Below, in pieces: positions 34,365 through 41,655 of a stretch of 64,000 nt of DNA. Every line of letters starts with the position of its first letter. The stretch's first letter is position 1. Below the pieces are notes generated by a model, which saw only the letters and a list, made by a program, of their open reading frames with translations, made no database searches and had not been told where the DNA came from. This DNA is from Bacteroidales bacterium (GTDB lineage Bacteria; Bacteroidota; Bacteroidia; Bacteroidales; UBA932), in assembly GCA_017480345.1 (NCBI GenBank), contig JAFVAU010000016.1:84464-148463 (forward strand), in the 5' to 3' direction. The translations under genes and the position numbers were made by a program.

Positions 34365-34422
34365 TGACCTCCCGACAAAGCGGTAGGTCAATGCTTGCCC
34401 CGGCAGAGCCATGGGCAAGCAT
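34365..34422. repeat. Two tandem hairpins just after the variable region
   Basis: A 10 bp stem with one mismatch (34365-34374 with 34381-34390, loop acaaag) stands next to a perfect 10 bp stem (ATGCTTGCCC, 34391-34400, with 34413-34422). They begin 11 bases past the lipoprotein stop. Neither is followed by a T-run on the minus strand. DGR target sites are known to need a hairpin shortly after the variable repeat, so these are candidates for that, with a terminator as the alternative. Confidence 0.5.
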
Positions 34423-34433
34423 AACAAGGAATG

Positions 34434-35816
34434 TTAATTATGGACGGGGCGAACAGACTGACCGTATTTGCGGAGGCCGTTGCCCTTATTCTGGTTGCTA
34501 CTGTTGAAGTCGAGGCGCCAGGCGTATTCGTAGGTGTTGTACTCAGAAGACCAATAGTCGCCGTCGCTACCCGCATCGTTGAGCCTAAAGCTCCAGCAAC
34601 CCGCAGCGGGCAGGAAAATCTTCTTGCTGGGATCACTGGTAAGATATACCTCGTATCCCTTTGTTCCATAAGTGGCAGTATTTGAAATCCAAGTCCATGT
34701 GACTCCGTCTGCAGGAGCCCAGTTTGAAGCGTCGTAGATGCTCTTAATATCTGTTTCAGTAGGCATATGCCACTCGGAGCCCAACTTCTGGGACGCGACA
34801 TCGTTGGCTGGTGTAAGATTTGCACTGATACTGCTCTCACGATAATCAGATTCTTCGTATTTTGCCTGCGGATAGGTGGCACCCCAGGCAAAGTAGTCTC
34901 CGTAACCGCCGGGGGTGTTGGCGCCGATATTGCACGTTGCCCACTTTACTCCGTTAATCTCCACATAGGACGGCGCCGGAACTTTCCATGCACTGCTGCT
35001 GATAGCCGGGAACTTGATGGCGGCCTTGTAAGACAAGGTCTTGTTGCCGGAAAGAAGATAAGTCACGTCATCGTAAGTCCCGGCCGTACCGTTGTTGTTC
35101 ACGAAGGTGAAGGCATAATCTGCTGCGGTTCCATTGGCCGTGGCGCTCAACACGCCGCTGAAATTGATGTCGCCGCCATAGATGTAACCCGTGATGGGAG
35201 CGCCGACAGCAGCGGTTTCGTCCTGATTAACCGTACCATCGGAAGAAACGGATGCGAAGGAAACGGGCTTGAGGTTGTTGCCGCTCAACGTGTACGTGCA
35301 ATTGTTACGGAAGAAGGTGGTTGTTCCGGAAAGCGGCATGGCAAACTGCACGAAGCCCTCGGGAGCCTCCATGCTAAGCGTACCGCTCACCACGGTACCG
35401 CTCACCGTGTAAGGAGTCTTCTCGGCCTTCAGGTAATAACTGGTATAGCTCTTGTCAAACTTGAAGGACGTTCCGTCGGCAGAAACCACGGCGTCATTGC
35501 TATAGGGAAGGTAGATGGCCGTCATGTTTCCGTTTCCGGGATAGGTAAAGGACTCCGCCGTGGCACCGTTGTACTGGGTACGGGTCCAGGCCGAACCGTC
35601 ATAGGTGAACTTCAAGTACTTGGGGGCGGCGACATTGGAGAAGAACACATACACCGCGTCACCGTTTTCCCAATCGGCCTTGACCGCCTTGGTATCATCG
35701 GCACGGGTGATGGTAATGTCATAGGTATATTCTTTGGCTGTCGGCTGCTCTGTCTCAACTTTATTGCAGGCCACGAGCGCGATAAGGGCACTCAGAACAA
35801 TCATTGTCTTTTTCAT
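34434..35816 (-). CDS. Surface lipoprotein with fimbrillin-like N-terminus and DGR-target-like C-terminus
   Basis: A 460-residue lipoprotein, lipobox LVAC (Cys17). The N-terminal two thirds, with WENGDAVYVFF and many beta-strand patterns, resembles Mfa/FimA-like fimbrillin families. From residue 285 (VEINGVKWATCNIG) begins a domain of the Fibrobacter-major-paralogue/C-type-lectin-like kind, ending GDYWSS...YGQSVRPVHN, the form of tail found in Bacteroides proteins diversified by retroelements. It should display a binding surface outside the cell. Transcription probably depends on the invertible promoter 240 bp upstream, which now points away. Base composition is lower in GC than the pectin genes. 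The ligand is unknown. Confidence 0.75.
   Translation of the reverse strand: MKKTMIVLSALIALVACNKVETEQPTAKEYTYDITITRADDTKAVKADWENGDAVYVFFSNVAAPKYLKFTYDGSAWTRTQYNGATAESFTYPGNGNMTAIYLPYSNDAVVSADGTSFKFDKSYTSYYLKAEKTPYTVSGTVVSGTLSMEAPEGFVQFAMPLSGTTTFFRNNCTYTLSGNNLKPVSFASVSSDGTVNQDETAAVGAPITGYIYGGDINFSGVLSATANGTAADYAFTFVNNNGTAGTYDDVTYLLSGNKTLSYKAAIKFPAISSSAWKVPAPSYVEINGVKWATCNIGANTPGGYGDYFAWGATYPQAKYEESDYRESSISANLTPANDVASQKLGSEWHMPTETDIKSIYDASNWAPADGVTWTWISNTATYGTKGYEVYLTSDPSKKIFLPAAGCWSFRLNDAGSDGDYWSSEYNTYEYAWRLDFNSSNQNKGNGLRKYGQSVRPVHN
34461..34595 (-). other. Putative variable repeat (VR) of a DGR target gene
   Basis: Codons 408-452 of the lipoprotein. In DGRs, adenines of the template become any base, so AAC codons give NNC codons; here 26 of 45 codons end in C, and Tyr, Asp, Asn, Ser, Gly and Trp dominate. 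The ends (LPAAGC before, GQSVRPV after) match the constant edges of Bacteroides variable regions. No matching template repeat was seen elsewhere in the window, so current diversification would need a template and enzyme in trans. Confidence 0.5.
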
Positions 35817-35835
35817 AATCTTCTTCGTCTTTAGA

Positions 35836-35961
35836 TTACCAACCCACTTCGTCGTTGAACGGCTTTACAAATTCCGGATCTCCGCTGGCGGCAATCACTC
35901 CCTCAAGCCGCATTTCGAAGGTCTCGCACTCGGGCGAGATGTAGGTTTCTTTTTCTTTCAT
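35836..35961 (-). CDS. 41-residue peptide upstream of the variable lipoprotein
   Basis: A short gene, ATG at 35961 and TAA at 35838-35836, 19 bp before the lipoprotein start. The product begins MKEKETYISPECETFEMRLE and continues with GVIAASGDPEF and a FNDEVGW end. Peptides of the pattern Y-x-x-P...E-x-x-I-A-A-S-G are frequent but uncharacterised companions of surface protein genes in Bacteroidales, as I recall. No signal peptide or membrane segment is present. It would be the first gene transcribed when the switch is ON. Function unknown. Confidence 0.65.
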   Translation of the reverse strand: MKEKETYISPECETFEMRLEGVIAASGDPEFVKPFNDEVGW

Positions 35962-36085
35962 TGTTGTAACAGTTTAAAGTAATTATTTAAGATTAAACAC
36001 TTGCTAATTAAACAATTGCTACAATCCCCGAATCAAAACCCGAGAAAAGAGGTCACTGTTCAAATATACGTTCCTTTATTTGAAC

Positions 36086-36115
36086 ACAAAAAGGGACGTC
36101 CGGATTCGGACGTCC
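36086..36115 (-). terminator. Leftward terminator inside the invertible segment
   Basis: A perfect 9 bp stem (GGACGTCCG, 36094-36102, with CGGACGTCC, 36107-36115) and 4-base loop is followed on the minus strand by CTTTTTGTG. In the present orientation it would stop read-through from the recombinase gene into the lipoprotein genes. After inversion it would face right instead. Confidence 0.7.
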
Positions 36116-36189
36116 ACCATGAGCATGGTCATCATTTAAATAATTGACAATTATATACTTTAATTTTTGGCAATTCTTCCATTTTGGGT

Positions 36190-36220
36190 TTTGCTTTTCC
36201 GTTAAAATATTTTAATTTTG
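36190..36220 (+). promoter_or_regulatory. Phase-variable Bacteroides promoter, pointing away from the lipoprotein
   Basis: TTTG (36190-36193), 19 bp, TAATTTTG (36213-36220): exact match to TTTG-N19-21-TAnnTTTG. As drawn it fires rightward into the 3' end of the recombinase gene, giving antisense RNA. Inverted, it would fire leftward and reach the 41-residue peptide gene after about 100 bp. Confidence 0.75.
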
Positions 36221-36241
36221 CCTGTGCAAAAAAAGGAACGT

Positions 36242-36841
36242 TTATTTGAACTCTCCTCCCTTCTCCCATTGATAAAAAGTCCCCCTGGACACGCCCAAAC
36301 GCCGGGCAATCGCCGCCTTGGACTCTCCCTGCGCAAGCCACGCCAAAATCTCCTCCTTCCGTTCATCCAACAAGCGGACTTTGCTTTTTGACCCTTCCGG
36401 TCGGCCCACACGCTTTCCCTCGGCCTTACGGCGCGCCAGAGCCTCGCGCGTGCGCGCAGAAATAAGCCTGCGCTCAATTTCGGCGCTGAGCCCGAAGGCA
36501 AAGGCCAGCACCTTGCTCTGGATGTCGTCACCCAGGCGGTAACCTTCCTTCACCGTCCACACCTGGCAGCCCTTGTTCATGCACGTGCTCAGGATTTCCA
36601 TAATCATGTAAAGCTTGCGCCCCAAGCGGGAAATTTCCGTGCAGATGATAAGGTCCCCTTTCCCCACCCGGCGCAGCAGCTTGCCCAAAGCTCTCTTATC
36701 ATAGGCCTGCGTACCGGAAATAGTCTCTCTTATCCAGCCGCTAATTTCCATACTTTTCCCCCGGCAAAAGCGGGTAATCTCAAACTCCTGGTTCAAGGTA
36801 GTCTGATGGTCGGTAGATACCCGGATGTATCCGTAAATCAT
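36242..36841 (-). CDS. Mpi-like serine DNA invertase
   Basis: A 199-residue serine recombinase. The N-terminal catalytic domain starts MIYGYIRVSTDHQT with nucleophile Ser9, then CTEISRLGRKL and AFGLSAEIERRLISARTREA; the C-terminal helix-turn-helix is KAAIARRLGVSRGTFYQW. It closely resembles Mpi, the Bacteroides fragilis invertase that flips capsule promoters at many sites. Its last codons and stop lie inside the right inverted repeat of the adjacent switch, so it almost certainly acts there, and it may also act elsewhere in the genome. A possible promoter upstream (TTTG 36874-36871, 19 bp, TATCTACA) is imperfect. Confidence 0.9.
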   Translation of the reverse strand: MIYGYIRVSTDHQTTLNQEFEITRFCRGKSMEISGWIRETISGTQAYDKRALGKLLRRVGKGDLIICTEISRLGRKLYMIMEILSTCMNKGCQVWTVKEGYRLGDDIQSKVLAFAFGLSAEIERRLISARTREALARRKAEGKRVGRPEGSKSKVRLLDERKEEILAWLAQGESKAAIARRLGVSRGTFYQWEKGGEFK

Positions 36842-36883
36842 ACTGTAGATAATGAATGGTTATACGGACACAAAAATACGCCA

Positions 36884-36988
36884 CACCGCCGTTGTACGGG
36901 ATATGACTGGCAATCAAGATATTACACAAATCAACCTACGCCGTTTTGCGTAGGTTGATTTGCATAAACGATTAACTATCTGCGAGTT
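36884..36988. repeat. Island-flanking direct repeat, right copy
   Basis: Second copy of the repeat at 33751-33854. Here the central stem is perfect over 15 bp (caaatcaacctacgc with gcgtaggttgatttg). The shared block runs from ccgccgttgta to cgagtt. It lies between the invertase gene and lpd. Confidence 0.6.
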
Positions 36989-37018
36989 ATAGAACAACGC
37001 CGGCACACCGGGCGCAGT

Positions 37019-38389
37019 TCAAATAAGTTCTTTCAGAATTTCCGAAACCGTGGGATGAGGGAAGACGACCGTCTGAAGGTCGGAAGCCCGCATCCCTTTT
37101 TCGATGGCCATGCAGGCACTCTGGATAATCTCCGAACAGGGGTTGCCCAGCATGTGGACGCCCAGAATACGGCCGTCGGCGGCATCCAGGACCATCTTGC
37201 ACAGGCCTTCTCCCCTTTCGTTCTCCGCCACGAAGCGGCCGGAGTACGCCATGGGGAGTTTTTTCACCTCCACGGCGATGCCCTTCAAGGCGGCCTCCTG
37301 CTCCGTAAGCCCCACGCCGGCCACTTCCGGATTGGTATAGACCACGCCCGGGATGGCATTGTAACGCATTTCATCGGCCACTCCCAGGATGGTGTTCACT
37401 GCCACTTCGCCTTCGCGGGAGGCGGTATGGGCCAGCATGGAAAAACCCGTCACATCACCGGCGGCATACAGGCCGGGCACGTTGGTGCGCATTTGGGCGT
37501 CCACCTTTACGCCATAAGGCCTTCCGGCGGGGTTCAGGGCCAGTTCCACGCCCAATTTTTCCAGGCCGATGCCCTCCAGCCGGGCCCTGCGACCCACGGA
37601 GACCAGAATTTTGTCGCCGATAGCCCGCTGCTCCTGCCCATCGGCATCCTTAAATACAACTTCGTTGCCTTCAACGGCCACCACCTGGCAGCCCAGATGG
37701 AAATCCACGCCCTTCTTGGCGTACTGGGCCTGCAGCATGGCGCTGATTTCCCCGTCCATCGGCCCCAGAATCTTGGGCAGCATTTCCACCACCGTCACCT
37801 GCGTTCCCATCGAATTGAAAAAGCTGGCGAACTCCATGCCGATAACCCCGCCGCCGATGACCACCAGGCGCTCCGGGAGTTCAGGCAACTCCAGGATTTC
37901 CCGGTTGGTAAGGACGGTGGTGCCCAGGCCCTCGCGCAGGCCCGGGATGGGCGAGACGGCCGCCTCGGAGCCCGTACACAGCAGCACGTTCCGGGCCTCA
38001 TAGGACGCTCCGTTGCAGGAAAGGGTGAAGGCCTCCGAAGAGCGTCCTTCCAGGACGGCTTCCCCACTGACAACCTCCACACCGGCATTTCGCATCTGCA
38101 CCTTGATACCTCCCACCAGCTTCTTGACCACCTTGGTCTTGCGCTTGAGGATGGCGCTGTAGTCGGGATCGGCCCCCAGGACCGTTATTCCGTAGCGGTC
38201 GGCATGATGGGCATAATCCAGCACCTTGGCGCTGTACAGCAGGGTTTTGGTGGGAATGCAGCCCTCGTTGAGGCATACTCCGCCCAGTTCCCGCTTTTCA
38301 AACAGAATTACCTTGAGGCCGGCCTGCCCGGCCTTTCCGGCGGCCACGTAACCTCCGGGGCCGCCGCCGACAATGGCTAAATCGTACAT
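37019..38389 (-). CDS. lpd: Dihydrolipoamide dehydrogenase
   Basis: A 456-residue flavoprotein disulfide reductase; start at 38389 from MYDLAIVGGGPGG, although the frame is open further upstream within the rhamnosidase gene. It shows the FAD-binding GGGPGG (8-13), redox Cys39 and Cys44 in GGVCLNEGCIPTK, and the C-terminal HPTVSE His-Glu pair. It reoxidises lipoyl groups of 2-oxoacid dehydrogenase or glycine cleavage complexes with NAD. No E1, E2 or gcv genes lie nearby; it is 2 bp after the GH78 gene, an unusual operon place. Confidence 0.9.
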   Translation of the reverse strand: MYDLAIVGGGPGGYVAAGKAGQAGLKVILFEKRELGGVCLNEGCIPTKTLLYSAKVLDYAHHADRYGITVLGADPDYSAILKRKTKVVKKLVGGIKVQMRNAGVEVVSGEAVLEGRSSEAFTLSCNGASYEARNVLLCTGSEAAVSPIPGLREGLGTTVLTNREILELPELPERLVVIGGGVIGMEFASFFNSMGTQVTVVEMLPKILGPMDGEISAMLQAQYAKKGVDFHLGCQVVAVEGNEVVFKDADGQEQRAIGDKILVSVGRRARLEGIGLEKLGVELALNPAGRPYGVKVDAQMRTNVPGLYAAGDVTGFSMLAHTASREGEVAVNTILGVADEMRYNAIPGVVYTNPEVAGVGLTEQEAALKGIAVEVKKLPMAYSGRFVAENERGEGLCKMVLDAADGRILGVHMLGNPCSEIIQSACMAIEKGMRASDLQTVVFPHPTVSEILKELI

Positions 38390-38391
38390 GG

Positions 38392-40794
38392 TCAATCGAT
38401 GATTTCTATGCCCACAGGGGCGTCTACTTGTATTTCTATTCCTTGGCGCCGGACGGTAAGCGGGCCGTACGGCGTACCTACCGTGGCCTTCACCCATTCC
38501 AGCTGGTCTGTCAGCTGCGGGGCGATGCGCACCCGGCGGTATCCGGGTTCCAGCGGCACAATACCGGCCAAAGCCTCGTAAAACCAGCTGCCAATGCCGT
38601 TGTAGCAGTTGTGCAGGTGGCTGCGGCCGCCGTCCCATTCTTCCCACACGCCCGTAGCACCGTTATCCAGCATGAAAAGATAGCCCGGATACGTATGCTG
38701 CTTCAGAAGGCCGTACAGCCAGTCGGACTCGCGGCTGAGGGTGGCCCAGCGGGTAATCACGGGAACGCCCACCAGCCCCGTGGCCAGATGATTGCCATAA
38801 ACCGTGGCGGTGCGCTCCTTCAGGGCCGATACCACCTTTTCCCGCAGCTCGGACGGAGTTACCCCCGTGAGCAGCGGATACACCAGATCCAGCTGGCTTC
38901 CGGAGGCGTAGGTACCCTCTTCCGGGTGGAAGAAGGCTTGGTGAATCCTCATCCCCAAGGCCTCGCGGCGGAGGCGGAAGGCGGCGGCATCGGCCTGCTT
39001 GTCCAAAAGCAGGGCCATCTGCTCCAAGGCCTCATACACCTGCATGAGCGCGCAGTTGTTCACCAGGTCCACGGACGCGGGGTCCTGCACGTCCACGCCC
39101 TTGGGGGCGGCCCAGTCTCCCAGGTACCAGCCGCGGTATTTCTCGTCCGGCCAGCGCTTCAGAAGTCCGTCCACGCTGTAGGCATCCACATAGTCCAGCC
39201 AATGTTTCATGGCCGGATAATAACGTTCCACGGGCCTGCGGTCTCCGTAGCTCAGATAGCTCTGCCAGGAGGCCTGCACCAGGAAGCTGCACCAGTAGGG
39301 GCCGCCGCCGGCCGTATAGGGATTGGGGGCCGTATGGGGAAGGCCGCCGTCGGGGCGCTGGGCATCGGCCCAGGCCTGCAGCCAGTTCAGGTACAGGGGC
39401 GCCGTGGAGGCCATGGTCTGCAAAGTGAGGGCGGAAGCCGTGCCGTCCCCGCCGTAGCCCAGGCGCTCGATGCTGGCGCAGTCCACCATGTAGCCGTTGA
39501 AACTCAGGTTCTCCACGGTATGGTCCACCAGGTCATAGATGGCCTGCAGCTCAAGGTCGCTGCACTGGAAGGCCGATTCCTTGGGAAAGTCCGTGCGCAT
39601 GCGATGCGCCCTCACCCGCAGGGGTTTCTGCGCCAGGCTGTCTATCTGGATATAGCGGAACACATGGTGGTTGAAGCGGTTCACAAAGACATCCCCCTCC
39701 GGCTTGCCGGAGCTCACCAACTGGTCATAACCGCAGATTTCGGGGTCGAACTCCGGAATGTCCACATCACTGTAACGCACCGTCACCACCTGCCCGGCAG
39801 GCAGGGGCGGCAGCTGGATTTCGGCCAGGGCGTTGATGCACCGGCCCATGTCCATGCGCCAGCCGGAGCCGTAGGGCTCCACGGAAACGGGTTCCAGGAC
39901 TTCCTGTACGCGGCAGGGCTCGCACATCTGCATGGAGGCTTCAATGGGCACGTCCACCACGTCCACCGGGCCCCAGACGGGCTCCACGCCCGCCTCGATG
40001 CGCTCTCCCACAAAGCCGTGGGGGCGCCAGTCTCCCAAGTCCCGATAGCCGCTCCAGGCACCTTCCCAGGAGGCGTCCGTCACCACAAGGGGCTCCCCTT
40101 CCACGTCCAGCTCGGCCTTCACCAGCGGGCCGTCATAAACGGTGCCGAAGGTGGTTTTCTTGTACCAGCCGGAACCGGCGGCAAGGCAAAGCTCGTTTTC
40201 TCCCTTGCGAAGGGCCAGCTCATATACTACAATGAGCGAGCGCTTGTCCAACTGGGTCACGGCCGGAGCCAACACCTGGTCGGTCACCTTCTGCCCGTTC
40301 AGAAACACCTCGTGATAGCCCAGGGAGTTCACATACAGCAGCCCCTTTCCTCCGGGGGCGGTAAAACGTTTTCTCAGCAGCGGGGCGCGGCCCTCCCCGG
40401 GAACGGCGCCTATATAGGCTCCCCGGAGGGTGTCCGGGGCCACGATGCCCACGCCAAAGCGCGTCCAGGCGCTCCAGCGGGACACTTTTCCGTCCTGCCG
40501 CCATACCCGCACGCGCCAAAGAGCCTGCTGCCTGGAAGCGAGCATCGGCCCCTCATAGGGGACCATAATCTGCTCGTCCGACTCCACTTTTCCGGAATTC
40601 CAGAGGTCCTTCACCTCCAACTGCCAGGCCACTTGCCGCATGGGTTCCCCGGAGCGGAGCTTCCAGCTGAAATGGGGCTCGAAGCTGTCGATGCCCAGGG
40701 GTTCCACAAGCCCCTCGCAGCGAAGGTCATACACCTCAAAACGCGGGCTGCAGGCGGCCAGCGCCACAAGCAGCAGCAGGCTGTATTTCTTCAT
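38392..40794 (-). CDS. GH78 alpha-L-rhamnosidase lipoprotein
   Basis: An 800-residue bacterial rhamnosidase, lipobox LAAC (Cys15). N-terminal beta-sandwich domains (with the family opening EPLGIDSFEPHFSWKL near residue 32) precede the alpha/alpha barrel with YGGDGTASALT, WYLGDWAAP and GATGVWEEWDG blocks, the last holding acidic catalytic residues. It removes rhamnose from rhamnogalacturonan or plant glycosides. It sits between M48 protease and lpd genes with 2-3 bp gaps, away from the main pectin operon. Confidence 0.9.
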   Translation of the reverse strand: MKKYSLLLLVALAACSPRFEVYDLRCEGLVEPLGIDSFEPHFSWKLRSGEPMRQVAWQLEVKDLWNSGKVESDEQIMVPYEGPMLASRQQALWRVRVWRQDGKVSRWSAWTRFGVGIVAPDTLRGAYIGAVPGEGRAPLLRKRFTAPGGKGLLYVNSLGYHEVFLNGQKVTDQVLAPAVTQLDKRSLIVVYELALRKGENELCLAAGSGWYKKTTFGTVYDGPLVKAELDVEGEPLVVTDASWEGAWSGYRDLGDWRPHGFVGERIEAGVEPVWGPVDVVDVPIEASMQMCEPCRVQEVLEPVSVEPYGSGWRMDMGRCINALAEIQLPPLPAGQVVTVRYSDVDIPEFDPEICGYDQLVSSGKPEGDVFVNRFNHHVFRYIQIDSLAQKPLRVRAHRMRTDFPKESAFQCSDLELQAIYDLVDHTVENLSFNGYMVDCASIERLGYGGDGTASALTLQTMASTAPLYLNWLQAWADAQRPDGGLPHTAPNPYTAGGGPYWCSFLVQASWQSYLSYGDRRPVERYYPAMKHWLDYVDAYSVDGLLKRWPDEKYRGWYLGDWAAPKGVDVQDPASVDLVNNCALMQVYEALEQMALLLDKQADAAAFRLRREALGMRIHQAFFHPEEGTYASGSQLDLVYPLLTGVTPSELREKVVSALKERTATVYGNHLATGLVGVPVITRWATLSRESDWLYGLLKQHTYPGYLFMLDNGATGVWEEWDGGRSHLHNCYNGIGSWFYEALAGIVPLEPGYRRVRIAPQLTDQLEWVKATVGTPYGPLTVRRQGIEIQVDAPVGIEIID

Positions 40795-40797
40795 GGC

Positions 40798-41583
40798 TTA
40801 CTTGCCCTGGGGCCGGTTGTACCCGTCATTGATGCAGCGCCGGGTGATGTGCTCGATGCGGGTGGCCGTATCCGGATGGGAAGAGAAAATATTGGTGACC
40901 GGGCCGCTCTGGGAACCTCCGGAAAGCTTCTGCAACTTTTCAAAGGCCATTACCATGGTCCAGGGGTTCTTGCCGGCTTCACAGAGGAAGTTGTAACCGT
41001 AGTCATCGGCCTCAGTTTCCATATTGCGGGAGAACTTGGCGTTCAGGACCATCTCTCCGATGGCGCCCAGCTGGGAATCCGTGAGCACGGCCACCTTCTG
41101 GGAGGTGGAGGCCAGGCCCTGCAGGGTGGCCGACGTGAGCATCTGCTTCTGCATCTGCTTGCGCGTGTGATGGAGCGCCACATGGCCCATCTCGTGGCCC
41201 AGGACGCCGCAGAGTTCCTCGTCCGTCATGGCATCCATGATGCCGCTATAGACGCGGACACTGCCGTCGGCGCAGGCGAAGGCGTTCACCTCGGGAGTCT
41301 TGTACACTTTGAAATTGAGGGGCATCTCATTGACGCCGTCCATGCTGTTGATGATTTTGCGCAGGCGCTTGGTATAGGGGCTGGACTCCGGCAGAACCTC
41401 GCTCTGGGCATCCAACTGGGTAATGTACTGATGCACATAGGCGGCCACCTGGTCGTCCGTAAGCGAAAGAGCCTGAACGGCGTAGATACCGCCCTGAATC
41501 AGACGGCCGGAATCAAGCTGGGAAACAACACCGCAGGAAGAAAGGGCCATCACAACGGCCACAAGAGAGAGGAAACGTTTCAT
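40798..41583 (-). CDS. M48-family metallopeptidase lipoprotein
   Basis: A 261-residue lipoprotein (LSSC, Cys17) with the zinc motif HEMGH and downstream Glu in NMETEADDYG, typical of periplasmic M48 proteases such as LoiP and YcaL. The family takes part in outer-membrane protein quality control. First gene of an operon with GH78 and lpd; a TATATTTG -7 box lies at 41610-41603 on the minus strand. Confidence 0.88.
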   Translation of the reverse strand: MKRFLSLVAVVMALSSCGVVSQLDSGRLIQGGIYAVQALSLTDDQVAAYVHQYITQLDAQSEVLPESSPYTKRLRKIINSMDGVNEMPLNFKVYKTPEVNAFACADGSVRVYSGIMDAMTDEELCGVLGHEMGHVALHHTRKQMQKQMLTSATLQGLASTSQKVAVLTDSQLGAIGEMVLNAKFSRNMETEADDYGYNFLCEAGKNPWTMVMAFEKLQKLSGGSQSGPVTNIFSSHPDTATRIEHITRRCINDGYNRPQGK

Positions 41584-41602
41584 AATACTGGTTTAGTTTC
41601 CC

Positions 41603-41650
41603 CAAATATACATATTTTTCCCGAAAGCTCACAGTTTTTTCGTACCTTTG
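41603..41650. promoter_or_regulatory. Divergent -7 boxes between the M48 and DUF1538 genes
   Basis: TATATTTG on the minus strand (41610-41603) and TACCTTTG on the plus strand (41643-41650) match the Bacteroides -7 box and face opposite ways in a 72 bp gap. Neither has a TTTG at the ideal distance. The plus-strand box ends 5 bases before the DUF1538 ATG, which would give a leaderless message. Confidence 0.4.
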
Positions 41651-41655
41651 CACCC

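Larger units (their letters stand above)
36058..36251. other. Invertible promoter segment (phase switch), OFF orientation
   Basis: Inverted repeats of 28 bp bound the segment: left 36058-36085 and right 36224-36251, matching at 25 of 28 positions and at 16 of 17 in the outermost part (GTTCAAATANACGTTCC). The AAACGTTCCT inside them is within one base of the ARACGTWCGT consensus described for Mpi-controlled sites in Bacteroides fragilis. Inside is one exact promoter pointing right and one terminator acting left. An Mpi-like serine recombinase gene begins at the right repeat. Inversion would aim the promoter at the 41-residue peptide and lipoprotein genes. Confidence 0.8.

Noticed and set aside
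36116..36175. A second, leftward promoter in the switch (TATAATTG on the minus strand)
   Set aside because: It differs from TAnnTTTG and has no TTTG at 19-21 bp; only the rightward promoter is convincing.
38428..41655. Upstream extension of the DUF1538 frame to a 1596-residue protein
   Set aside because: The extra 1076 residues are antisense to the rhamnosidase and M48 genes; the hydrophobic family start and a -7 box place the real start at 41656.
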